Origin: Pleurobrachia bachei
Lineage: Eukaryota; Ctenophora; Tentaculata; Cydippida; Pleurobrachiidae
Reading direction: 5' to 3'
Length of the DNA: 21,170 nt
Assembly (NCBI GenBank): GCA_000695325.1
Contig: AVPN01001044.1
Coordinates: forward strand, 4,247-25,416
Both the position numbers and the translations under genes were made by a program. Positions 1-12,700 of this stretch are shown in pieces; the stretch's first letter is position 1; every line of letters begins with the position of its first letter. The notes under the pieces were generated by a model. It did no database searches. It saw nothing but the letters and a program-made list of their open reading frames with translations, and was not told the DNA's origin.

Positions 1-2
1 GG

Positions 3-35
3 GGGGGGTGTTCCATATACCATAGAACACCCCCC
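3..35. repeat. Inverted repeat (11-bp arms)
   Basis: GGGGGGTGTTC at 3-13 pairs with GAACACCCCCC at 25-35 across an 11-base spacer. The inner part ATACCATAGAAC recurs near 3036-3050, and its reverse complement, with small changes, twice around 2978-3022, so it is a dispersed motif. Confidence 0.75.
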
Positions 36-192
36 GGTTAGTTAACCAAGTCTCAAATCAAGCTAGAGATGGGGGGATTGTAAAAAAATCATGCTAGAGA
101 TAGGTCTGGCGCCGCCGACCCCATCTGAGAATAAAATGGGGTATGGCGCCGCCATACATCTAGAGCTGGGGGGTTAGTTTTTCTAGTGAAAA

Positions 193-252
193 ATCAAGCT
201 AGAGATCAAGCTAGAGATCAAGCTAAAGATCAAGCTAAAGATCAAGCTAGAT
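193..252. repeat. 12-bp tandem repeat, five copies
   Basis: ATCAAGCTAGAG or ATCAAGCTAAAG repeats at 193, 205, 217, 229 and 241. Single related units (GCTAGAGAT) are also found near 62 and 93. Confidence 0.9.
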
Positions 253-552
253 AAGATGGGGGTTAACATCACATACACCTAGCAAAGTGCTAACAACCCA
301 ATCAAAATACGTGTGGCGATCACGCCGCACGGGTACATAAATCTGATATCATATCATACTTTTGTGAGTTGGTGACTCTGTAGAGGTAGCTATGGAAAAT
401 AGAGAACACTGACAATCACTGCTGTTAGTATACATAGTGCAGGTATTATACCACTATTAGTGATTGCAGCAATGTGCGTCCCATCAGGGGTTCACGCCCA
501 TGGCAGAAAGACAAACACAAAAACACGAAGGCAGCACGTGCAGTACACTTAC

Positions 553-651
553 AAGTTAGCTCCCAACGGATGGTAGAATTATTATCAGGACAGGCTACTT
601 CTGCGTTGTAGGTGCCGTCTCCAGCGTCCGTGAGTGTGATGTTCTCGTATC
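553..651 (-). CDS. Exon 37: short exon, end of a partial domain
   Basis: 33 codons, phase 1 at both ends. YENITLTDAGDGTYNAEVAC has the D-X-G-X-Y pattern of Ig strand F, then PDNNSTIRWELT before GTAAGTG. With the tail of exon 36 it makes an unusually short Cys-to-Cys unit, perhaps a reduced Ig domain. The phase-1 end implies at least one more exon beyond the left edge. Confidence 0.75.
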
Positions 652-3600
652 CTGGAAAGTATTGGTGTTATTATTCAATATCTAATTCCTTGTTTAATTC
701 AATGTACTTACATGTGAATCAGGTATTAGAATTTAGTCAGATCAGAACTATCTAATTACTTCAAAGTTGCAGTGTATTAACTATGGACGTGGCAGCACAT
801 GTAATCAACTAACTAATTGATAAATTTACTAACTAGTATGTAATTACCTGAGCCACCGAGAGATGCAATGCTAACATCACTACAATCGTAGTATGTCGTC
901 ACTGTGATATCACTAGTAACAGTACCAGCACCAGACCCATAATCAGCCTCACAGTAAACCGTCTGTCCATTATTCAGCACAGTAGCGATCAGTGTCGTAG
1001 TCTCATATGTCGCCGTGAAATAATCTCCATCTTGTGTCACTGTGGGTCCACTAACGTATGTGAACCGAGATGTGTCCATGGTGGACCCGGAGGTGTAGAA
1101 GGTGAAAGTGGGTTGAGAGCTGCCGGATGCGATGCAAGTGAAGGTGATTGTAGACCCCTCAATGGGACTATCGTCACTAGCATTGAAGGAGCTGATAGTA
1201 GCCAAGTAGAGAGTCATGTTAGATGTCACAATTGAACCGCCAAAGAAGTTGTTGGAACTATCCGAGGTGTACGTGAGAGTAGCACGAAGTACTTTACCAT
1301 CGTCAGCAGTTTTCACCGGACCAACGGAGAGAGGTGAGGTACTGAGGCCATCAGTTCCAGCGCTGGTTGATCCAACCTTGTAACGGCCAGTAGAAGCAGA
1401 CACCCATGTGTCATCATCAGCGTATTCCCAAGCAATACTCATGGTCGCGTAGATGTCCGATCCAGAGGTGCTTGTCAGAACGGTACCGGCTCCATCGCTT
1501 CTCAGTTGGGCATCAGCAACAACAGAGAATGAAGCAAGAAGGGATTTGACACCCCACGCTGTATCAGTCGTTGAGTTAATGGTGAAGATATACAGGTAGA
1601 CTGGATCAGAGACCACATTACCCTGATCGAACGAGGCATTGCAGTAATACCATCCTGCATCAGATGAACTGTCCACACTGGATAGTGTTATCTCCGTGGT
1701 AGTAGTGTACTCGCCACTTGACGAACTGTTGGTTGTGCTGGCAGTACCCACTACGGCACCTGTAGAACTACTGTACAACTCAATTGAGGGTACATCATCT
1801 CCGTATGTGATACAGGTAAAGATAACATCAGCTCCTTCAACTGCGTTAGTGGTGGATGGAGCGGTTTCAATGTATTGGACTGTGATCACAGCAGCAGATG
1901 ATTTGATGTAGATTGTTCCCCATTTAATGGTACACACGTAGCTACCAGCAACGTTTGAGTCAACCTGTTGAGAGAGTGGTGTTATTAGCTGTGTTACTAA
2001 GTTGCTGCAGGTGGTTACCATGGTTACAGTACAATGCAGTTACCATGGAAACACACAATGTTGATAAAAAAAATACAGCACGGTTACAATGGTGCTACAC
2101 ACACGTACCTCATCAAGTGTCAGAGTGGTTGAGATGGTCGTTCCGACAGCAGAGTCACTAACAGATCCATTGATATACAGGGAACCATCAGAATAGTAGT
2201 CTCCATTGGTCATCATCGTCTGAAAGAGGGGGTTAGTTAGTGGTTTATACAGTCAACAGTGAGTGTTAAGTAGTTGTTTAGTGGACAATCTATGGGTAGT
2301 TATAAGTGGTTGGTTTCTCTGGCAGAAATTACAGTAGGTATCCACATATATTTCTATAACACTCCTTCCTATGATTCTCTTAACCACCTCATAACTATAG
2401 CCCTCCCCCTCATCATTACCTTGCCATTATAACTCCACGAGATCTCATAGGACACACTTGTACTGTACGGGTTGGGGAACACACACGTCATAGTATGGGG
2501 TGTGTTGGCCACGATGGTTGCACTGGCAGGGTTAGTAATGGGTGTTGCTGAGATGACACTCAGACTGATAGCTGAACTGTTGAATGTCTTTGAGGTAGGG
2601 CAGTAATCGTCGTAGTATGTACCCATGCAGGTATAGTTAGCTGAAAGAAAGGGAGCTGGGTTAGAGATGAAATGGGGTCAGCGATTAGCTGTTAGCGAAT
2701 ATATATTGTTTATACTAGTTGGGTAAAATATATAAGGGATTGCTCGAGTTTCAATACCCCAATTCCAAATACTTTGTGATTAGTCTTTGCTTTTGGTCGA
2801 GCAAGGTTGTCAACTCTTACCTTCACTACTATCTGTCACATCAACCTCAATGACCATCATGTAGAGAGAGGATGAATCAACTGCCTCACCAGACACTTCA
2901 GTATAATCCGTCCAGGATTCACCATCCTTATACCTGCATGGATAGTGATCAATTAAGAGGCGCAATGATTCAAAGAGTTCTGTGGTATTAGCTGCGTAAT
3001 GTCAAAGAGTTCTGTGGTATATTTGTGCACAATCATACCATAGAACTATATCAAAATTGTGATACCCCCTAGATCAGTGCAGATAATCCCATAACTATTG
3101 GTAGCGTAGTCGCCCTTAACATAATAGTATTATGTGGGAAATTGGGGATATCTATGGGACAACGGGATGACATAAGACTCAATACCCTCTCCCACACGTG
3201 ATGGCTCATGGTCCTCGAACAACCAGTCCGCTGCAACGTGCTGCAGTATTAGATCCTGGGACCTAAACCGAATAATGAGATGATCGTGATGATGATATGA
3301 TGATACGATTCTAGCGAAAAAGCCTATTATTTAATCACTGTAGCTTAGTATTATATGTAGCAGTTTTTATGGGTCGAAAATTCCCAAAAACAGCCCAAAA
3401 TCTACCAAAAAAGTTCATAATCTCCCATTCCCAAAAATATCACCCTCTAACACCCAAAACTATCACCATTTAACACCCAAATCTATCACCAACCCGAATC
3501 CCAACCTACCATTCGGCACTCTTTGCTCCTCCAGTGATGTTACAAGTGAAGGACACGGTAGAGCCAGAGATGAGGTTCATGCTTGTAGATCCCATTGAGG

Positions 3601-3653
3601 TACTGACCACGGCCTCTGAAGTGGGATATTAGGTGTTAGGAAATGAGGGGGAG

Positions 3654-3703
<50 letters not shown>

Positions 3704-6700
3704 AAGAGAGAGAGAGATAAATATCAGGTGTTAGGAAATGAGGGGAGGAAGTGGAATATTAGGTGTTAGGAAATGAGAGGGAGGAAGTGAGATATCAGGT
3801 GTAGGAAATAAGGAAGTAAATAATTCAGGGGAGTAGTTCAGAGTAACGGATAGTTCTTTGAGGCTCAACAGGATAAAGCATTTATAGTAAATAATATTGT
3901 CCTAGTTATAATTAGGACAATATTATTTACTATTTTGATTATTAATTACCTCGAGCGACGAGCCTCTGTACAGCGGACACAGTATCCCCACCACCAATAT
4001 CAAAGGCACATGTGTAACTACCGTCCGAAGCAGAAGACAAATCAGTCACATCCAGAGAGCCAATTCCACTGGAACTCAGATCACCACTGTAACTGCTACC
4101 ATTGGGATAGGTAAAGGACACTCCAGTTGCATTAGTTGTCCCAGAGAAGTTACACGAGATCTCCTCCCAGGAGCTCTGCTGCACATCCACAAAGACACAT
4201 TCGTCATTAGTCACACTTGCCACGACCACATTGACAGATACAGAGGGATCGTTTCCGTCAGATGTAGCGAAGAGACAGGTGTAATTACCAGCATTACTTT
4301 CAGTGAAACTCTTGACAGTGATGTTAGAGTAATAGACGATACTGTCAGTTAGCTGTTCCGTGTTTGTGTTTTGGATTGTTGTTGTACCATCAAATGTCAC
4401 CTCTTCACCATCACTATACCAGGTTACTGAGCCAGGAGCGGTGATTCCCAGGAACTGACACTTAGCCTCCATGTCACCACTATCCACAATAATGTTGCTT
4501 GTGGAGGCACCGGTTGAGGAGAGGATTGTAGCTCTCCTGACAACGGCTGTTGTTGAGCTTGCAATGCTGTCTCCATCACTAAAGTCTACCGTACATGTGT
4601 AGGCTCCAGCATTATTTTCTGGGGTTGCATCTGTGATTGTGAGAGTGTAGGTGACGGTGTTATCGGTATAATCTCCCATTTCCGCGATGATACTTGATCC
4701 GTCCGGGGTGAGATCTGATCCCTTGTAGGACCAGGTCATGTCACCCGTTGTCATTCCTTCAAAGAGGCAGGATAGGGTCAGGTTGTAGTCGAGGGAGTAT
4801 TGGGTTGAATCACCGATTGATAGAGCTGGAAGAGAGAAAGGGGTGTTAATATAAGACATTGTTTGGTTGTGCTCCATTTGAACATGAAGAGAGAAAGGAA
4901 GGGTTGAGGAAGGTAGGAAAACTCCAACATAAGTTCAACTGCCAGCTCATAAGAACAATATTGATCTCAACACCAAACAGGGGGTTCACGCCCATGGCAA
5001 CCGCTCTTCTCAAACCAAACACTTACATCTCAGGTTGAGGTTCATGGTGGCAGAAGGATCAAACTGGCTGGTGTTCCATTTACAGGTATAGTTCCCAGAA
5101 TCAGTAACAGTGGCATTCTCAATCGAGAACTCGGACTGTTGCTCAGAGGTAACGGTAGAGTAGGTACCCGTATCAATTGAGTATCGGTCAGATGTGTCTG
5201 ATGTTGATATTAGAGTTCCGGCATCGCTTTCACCCTGTATTAATTCCATGTGTTAGTTACTTATTAGTTGCCGTTATACAAGTGTTACCATGGTTACCAT
5301 GGGTTTTTTTTATTTTTTTTCGTACAACGTACCATATACCAGTTGACGTTGTATGGCTCGTTAACTCCAGTGTAGACGCAGGTAAAGGTGACCTGTCCGT
5401 CGTGAACAAAGTATGGGGAATCCGGAGAGAAGGAGGCAGCTGAAGGGAGAGAGAGGGGGAGTTAGGAAGAGAGATGTTAAAATCCTAGTGATTCTCCTGG
5501 AGAATCACCTTGTTTTGAGCAGTAATTCCCCTAGAGAATCACTTTGTTCTGTGTAGTGATTCTCCTGGCGAAAGCAGGTTTCTCTGTGTGGGGTATAAAA
5601 AAAGACAGAGAAATAGTTCCCCCTCTAATATCACCAAATAACACCAAACACTCTAGTATATCACCATGGAAACTTACAGACTCGGAAGAGATCGGATACA
5701 TGGGTAACAGTAGTGCCACCATCGGTAAACTCGACAGTACACGTGTAATTTCCCTGGTCTCCGTAGGTCATGTCAAGGATTGAGAGAGTGTAGGTGTGTT
5801 TGTTACCACTCGTCACATTGCTGACTGTTCTCTGTAGGGTGTTATAGGTGGTTAGTGGTTAGTGGTTAAAAAGCGTGCTTCAAAATATAGTCCAGCTACC
5901 TCAAAATTAGTCTTTATTGAGTGGGGCTTACATTTATATCTTGTATAGGGTAGTAAAATCAAACCCAGATTTACTGGTTCTGCCCGGTATATAATCGGGG
6001 TCCGATCACGAAAACCAAGATCTATATCTTACCGTGTCAGCGACAGTTTCCAGTGAACTTCCATCCTGAGACCAGGAAACACTGTAAGGCGCATCATCAC
6101 CCCATACAATACAATCCATGATTCCATTATTGTCTCCATTACTGAAGCTGACGCTGTCCATATACGATCCAATGGCGTTGATGTCGCTGTACGCGGACGC
6201 TTCAAGTGCATTGGAGGGTGAATCCCAGTCGGCCCTACACTCGATCTCCCGACTGAAGTCATACCAGTTCTCTGTCATTTCTAGGGTGCTGTTGTAGTAG
6301 TACCCCGAGGTGGATGTGGTGATTTCAACGTAATCGCTATCGTTGGTAAGTTGCTCATTTCCTGCAGGGGGCACATTGTTGTATAAGGTGTGGGGGGGGT
6401 ACATATTAGTATAGGGTTGTATCGAAAGGGGGTTTAAACGACGGGGTGTGTGGTAAATCGAGTAGGTGGGGGAGGGGACTGGGGGTTGAGGGGTAGGGTA
6501 CAGGATTGTGATATCACGTACCTGCAAACCACATGAAAGATACGATATCCGCATCCTCTCCATAGGCAGAACACGTGATGGAGTAAGGGAAATCAGAGTC
6601 GTACAGTGTTGCACTAGTCACATTATTCTCCACACCACGGTAGTAGACCATGTTTGTGTTAGTGGTATAACTCCAACCCGAAACGGCGTCCAAAGTAACA

Positions 6701-9700
6701 TTTGCATAGATCTCAAATGGTCCATCGCCCACAGTGAAGGTAAAGTTGAGGCTGTATACAGAACTGTCTCCGTCCCAGCTTGAGAGCGTGTTGGATGACG
6801 CCCAGGCGTAATCGGAGTAAGAACTGTCGTTTACCATCCAGGTTATGGTTGGCTCGAATGTACCGTAGTATTCGAGGGTGAGGGAATCGTCGTAGGTGAT
6901 ACTGGCAAAGTCAGGGATATCTAGGGGAGGATTGGGGTGTTACCATGGTGATTTAACCTGGTGTTTATTGAGTTATTCTGAGCAAACAGTTGTCCACATC
7001 AAACATTGTTCACCGAGACAATGTGTTACCATGGTTACTATGGTTACCAACCATGCTATTGTTACCATTGCATAGTTACAAAATTCATTGAATTCAAGTG
7101 TTACCATGGTTACCAACTTACCGACCATAACCAGTTCAATAACTTCGGAAATATCGGGACCACTGGTGAAGCTGAACTCAACGGTGTAGTTCTGTCCACT
7201 TGTCTCGGGGTCCAGACTGTTGATCTCGTAGCAGGCCTTGAAGTAGTCTGACTCAATCGTGGACAAGGTGAACTGATAGGGAGGAGGTGGGTTAGTGGGT
7301 AGTTTAGTAGGGTGGTGGTTTGTTGAATGAATGGGTTAGTTAGGTTGAATGAAACCTCGTTGCCAGACAAATATCTTCCCTACACAAAGGCTCCCCGAAC
7401 TAACCGTTCCCGATTGCACAATATCCCCACTCAACACCCCCGAACTAACCGTTCCCAATTGCACAATATCTCCTTTCAACCCCCCAAACTAACTGCACTG
7501 TTCCCGATTGCACAATATCCCCACTCAACACCCCCGAACTAACCGTTCCCAATTGCACAATATCTCCTTTCAACCCCCCAAACTAACTGCACTGTTCCCG
7601 ATTGCACAATATCCCCACTCAACCCCCCGAACTTACCGTTCCCGATTGCACGATATCTCCATTGCCATCGGTCCAGGTGATGTTCTGGATGTTATCGTTA
7701 TCTCCGTAGAAGTAACAGGTAAGGGTAACGGAGGAATCTGTGTCTGTGTTAACCACGACCGAGCTGTTAACCTCCAAAGCTGTAAGAGAGTGATATATGG
7801 TTAACGAAGAGGGGGATGTGGGTGGTTCACGAACTGCGTTAACATGAAAATCATGGTAACGATGTTATTAGGTTGTTCCACAATGATCGGGAATGGGGGT
7901 TTAACTAAAAAACTAGCCAACTTAGGGAAATTCTGGCAACAGCATCGTGTTTTTGGGATACTTTTCTCTTATAAGAAGCTTCGTTATGATCCTGTTGCGT
8001 TTTTTAAGAACCAGGAAGTGAACTTTTCAAATCTCACTTTTTTCGCCGCTGCGAATGAAAAAAGCGACTTTTTTCAAGAGGCTCTGAGTTCCCAAAAAAT
8101 TCATGAATCAATTAAAAAAACATTTCTAGGTGTTAGTAAATTGTCTGGGCTTGAACATAAGCGGATTTTTTTCCATGAAGTTTGTATTCGCTCGGCGCAG
8201 GAGTCATTTCCTGTTAAACCTAAAAATCCGGAATTTTCAAGAAACTGTGGCCCTTGCCAGCACATAGAAGTTCTAAAACACATTCTGGATAGCTAAAAGT
8301 ATCATTGAAACGATTATCTTTGTGAATCCATTCATTTAAAACCTTTAAATGGTCATTTTTATACCTTTTTTGGACTTCCAAAAAATTTGCTCCAAAATCG
8401 CCACCAAAAATCGTCATTTTTGGGTCATTTTTGGAAACTTTGGCCAATATTGAACAATTAAACCGAGTTTTTTCAACGAATTTCACACGAATGACTCAGT
8501 TAGGTCCAAGCCTAACCCCTACCGGCGTAAAATCAAATTTCGGTCATGATAAGGTACCTTAATTGGTCGATAATTGGTCGTGCAGCGGCGGGTATTTCGA
8601 GATATTGAAAATTGGCCCTAAATCCGGACCCAAACAGGTACTAACAAAACGAATACCAATTTTTCTCTTTCAAATTAACCAATTAACCCGGTAGTACCGT
8701 CAGTTTGATTCTAGCGGTTGCATAGCGTGGTGTATAGCCCCATTCCCAATCATTGTGGAACAACCTAATATGTTGCAACTTTGCAAACCATGTACCTTGT
8801 GATTCAATCAATGCAATAAGGACCGATAACAGAATACAGTAATTAAAAAGCATGTTTATAGGGGAATAACTGTATTTAAGCCGTGAAAACTGATGTGATG
8901 AAGAGGGACATGACGTAAGATAGTATCAATACAAGGGAGACAGACACAGATATAATACCAAGTTGCAGATATTGTTTTGATATCTGGCTGGCCCCTAAAC
9001 TGTTTAGTAAACAAGGAAGCGGCGGGGACGATATGAGGGCAATTGCTCTTAAATCAACAGAGGAAAACGAGCGTGTGTGACAAATTGAAGCGACGAGAGA
9101 AGTTCGGAGGTTGGGATATAAAGAGGAGAAGGAATTTACATCACGCCGGGGATGGAGAGAGTCCTAAAAGCTTAAAATTGTTATGAGCCATCCTAGTTTA
9201 ATTCTGATCCTAGTATCCTATCCTCCATGGCCGTTCTAGAACACGTACAGAAGCAACACGATAAATATATTACGAATGAGATCTGAGCAGAAGAGAATTA
9301 GAAAGACACCTGGAAAAGGACAGAATTGACAGTGTGAGACAGCGCCCAGAGAACCTTGTTCCAAAAACTGAGCTGCAGACACAAAATCAGGAAACATTAC
9401 CTTTCACGTGTTTGTTAAGTTACTTACTTCTAACATAAACATCCACACTTTCGCTGTTGAACATCTGACTTCCCATGGTGATGTTACAGAAGTAAGATCC
9501 ATACATATCATCCGTGAGAGGTGAGGAGAAGGTGAGATCACTCGAGGAGGAGAGAGAGGTAGAGGAGTCGGTGGATTTGTACCAGTCAGTTGAGGATGCG
9601 GTGGATCCAACAACGTCACAGGAGATGGTGAATGTTGAGCCAGATTGGCTGGTGTACACGTCAGAGGATAGGTCGATTTCTGGAGACAGGGTGGGAGGGG

Positions 9701-12700
9701 GTTAGTAGACAACAGACATGGAATCAAACAGATGGACAAACAAACAAACCGATAAACACAAAAAACACAAACAATTGTTCAACTAACAAAGGAAACACAG
9801 AAACAGACAAACAAAACGAAACGAAACAGACAACCTACCAAAGACATCAATGGAAGCCGTCACATTGCTCTCATCATCCCTATCACCATCCCAGTTTTGT
9901 AAGAAACACGTGAAATCTTCATCACTTTCGGGTGAGATGACAACCTCAAAGTCTCCACTGGTGTTGGTATAGGTGCTGGCGATGATGTCGAGGGTTGAGT
10001 TATACCATACTATCATAACTTCGCTGTCCAGTCCGGAGACAGTACAGGTGATGGTTGTATCTGTACCATTTTCGTGGTATAGAGAGGTCGTTGTCAGGTC
10101 TGTGGAGAGAACGAGGGGGTGTTACTGTTAGAACATGAAATAAGAAGTAACGAAGTATTCAGTAGAGATGATATTGTCATAAGACATGGCTGATGTGTAA
10201 GATCAATAAATGAGAATTATCTTGACGCAGTGAATTCATTGAGGATAGTATGGTGCCTATCCCCGCCCGCCTCAACCACCACTTACAACAGTGGAGTAAT
10301 GACATGTGATATTGACGTCGGTATGAAAGGAAAAATTATATGATGGATGTCCTATACCTATGGCTCTATCTAAACATTTAATGCAGTAAAAGCATCAAAA
10401 GTTCATATGTAGGAATGTGATACTTTCCTAAAATTTGTAAAATTTCTGTGAGGTCAAAACTCGGACGGCGTTTCTCGCGCAAAATGAAAATAATGTCAGG
10501 CCGATGCCCTCGCAGTTATACCATGTAACTTTTCAGAAAAACCATGGAGTATTAGAACACTGGACAACTCACTGAGAAAGGAATCGTGTCAATATTCTGA
10601 TCAAAACTCAAGGAAATACTTACTGTAGACATCGATATTAAATTCAAACTCCAATGAAGAATCTTGGCTGTGAGCGCAACTGTAACTTCCATCGTCTACA
10701 TCATTTGCGCTGCTCAAAGTAACATTGCTCTTCAGGCAGTACATTGCACTGTCGTAAGACGAATCCTCGACAGATGATGTGTATGAAGAACCATCGAAAG
10801 TCCAGTCAATACCAATGGAAGAGTCACCATAGACAGTACACTCCAGAACAACAGAATCTCCGAACTGAATCACTCGAATGGCATTTGTGACCGACTCGAT
10901 ATCTGAAAAAGGAAGTCAAGTAAAGGATAGATCATCCTTAATTGATTTCAAGAAAGAAAACATTTAAAAAGCGATTGGTTACCTCTGACATAAAGTGACG
11001 CCGAGGAAGTGTTGAACGATTCGGTTACTCCTTCAATAGTGTAAGAGAAGGAGCAGAAGTACGTTTCACCGTTATCATTCTTAGTTGCGCTGGAGATAGT
11101 CAGTTCTGAGACACCACCAGTAGAAGTGAACAGACCAGAGGATACTTCCACGTCACCAGAGCCTGTAGACTCATACCAACTAACAGTTGGCTGGCCACTG
11201 ATTTCAGTGTAAGTGCAGGACAATGTCGCATCAGTTCCAGCGTTCACGGTCGTCTTATCGGGTCCAACAAGGTCTAAAAAGAGTTGATTGAATAATATTT
11301 GAAAGATTCGAGTATAATACTGTTTCTATCCAAGTCTGAAAATTTGAAACACTTACCAACAACGTCAAGCTGGTTTGTCTTATCAATGGAATCGGTGGTA
11401 AAGTCCAATCGACAAGTGGATACTGAGGATTCGGCTACAGTTACTTCAGTCAGAGTCAATGTGCTCGTTAACGATCCCGCAGAACTGTTATACGAGCCCT
11501 GCACAGCAGTAGATGTCAGATCGGTTCCATCAGAATTATACCATTCCAGACTGATGCTGCTATCTCCGACGGCCACACAAGAGAAGGTGATGTTCTCTTC
11601 AGCCTCGATAATGCTTCCACCGGGAGTCAGGGTCACATCGTAAACAGTGATGCTTTGTTCCTCCGATCCAGTTGGAGAGCTAGAATGACTGGGAGAGCTG
11701 ACTTTGCAGGTAAAGGTTGCATCTTCAGCGATCTCAATAACTGTCAATGTGGCTGTTTTATTAGTATCCCCACTACTAAAGGTGCCAGAGTCAACGGTGT
11801 AAACACCTGCCTCCGTGCTAAGATCATCTGTTCCATCGTTGAAGACGATTGTAACGTCGGACGAAATACCAGTCACCACGCAAGAAATGGTGGCGTTCTC
11901 TCCCAAAACAACAGATAGGTCATCGGCAGTGATTTCTGAAAAGAAGCAATCATTATAATTTACCAATGGCAAGATATCTGATAGTACTGAAATGACCAGA
12001 GTTTGACTAACCATAAACTTCCACGGCTGCAGTAGTGTTTGATGCATCATCAGAATCAGCATCGCTAACAACGTTACAGGTATAGGTCTCGTCTGAAGTT
12101 GGAGACACTTGCAGGACACTTGAGTCGGAAGAATCGGAGGCGCTATAACTAGAACTTCCACTGCTGTCGAACCAAGTAAAGGTAACGGAATTGTCCAAAC
12201 CCGTCAACTGACACGTCAGGGAAAGAGAATCACCATTCTTCAGGAAGCCGTCATCCATGGAAACATCTGAAGAATAGGATAATTTTATAGGCTTGGCTCA
12301 AGCATCTCCACTTCTTGAAGATTGTATCCAGATGAAATTTACACTTACTGTATACGTCCACTGTGAAGTCAAAGTCGAGAGAAGAATCTTGGCTATGTGC
12401 ACAAGTGTAGTTTCCATCATCAATATCGTCCACACTGCTCAGAGTAACATTGCTCTTCAGGCAGTACATTGCACTATCGTAAGACGAATCCTCGACAGAT
12501 GATGTGTATGAAGAACCATCGAAAGTCCAGTCAATACCAATGGAAGAGTCACCATAGACAGTACACTCCAGAACAACAGAATCTCCGAACTGAATCACTC
12601 GAATGGCATTTGTGACCGACTCGATATCTGAAAAGGGTAGTCAAGTAAAGGATAGGTCATCCTTGAATGATTTCAAGAAAGAAAACATTGAAAAAGCGAT

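Larger units (their letters stand above)
1..552. other. Intron or 3' flank, repeat-rich, no exon seen
   Basis: No open frame with Ig features and no good exon boundaries. It holds a hairpin at 3-35, a GC-rich inverted stretch around 107-155 built on GGCGCCGCC, and a 12-bp tandem repeat at 193-252. It is presumably intron 37, since exon 37 ends in phase 1. Confidence 0.6.

Noticed and set aside
193-252. CRISPR-like array
   Set aside because: The 12-bp units have no spacers; it is a simple tandem repeat.
8101-8486. Two minus-strand open frames in the mobile element
   Set aside because: They overlap each other and the plus frame, have no recognisable domain and no splice sites fitting the Ig gene.
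11936-12161. Extension of the exon 19 frame upstream through the intron to a Met at 12161
   Set aside because: It reads through a clear 76-bp intron into exon 18 in a wrong frame; the spliced D domain is far better supported.
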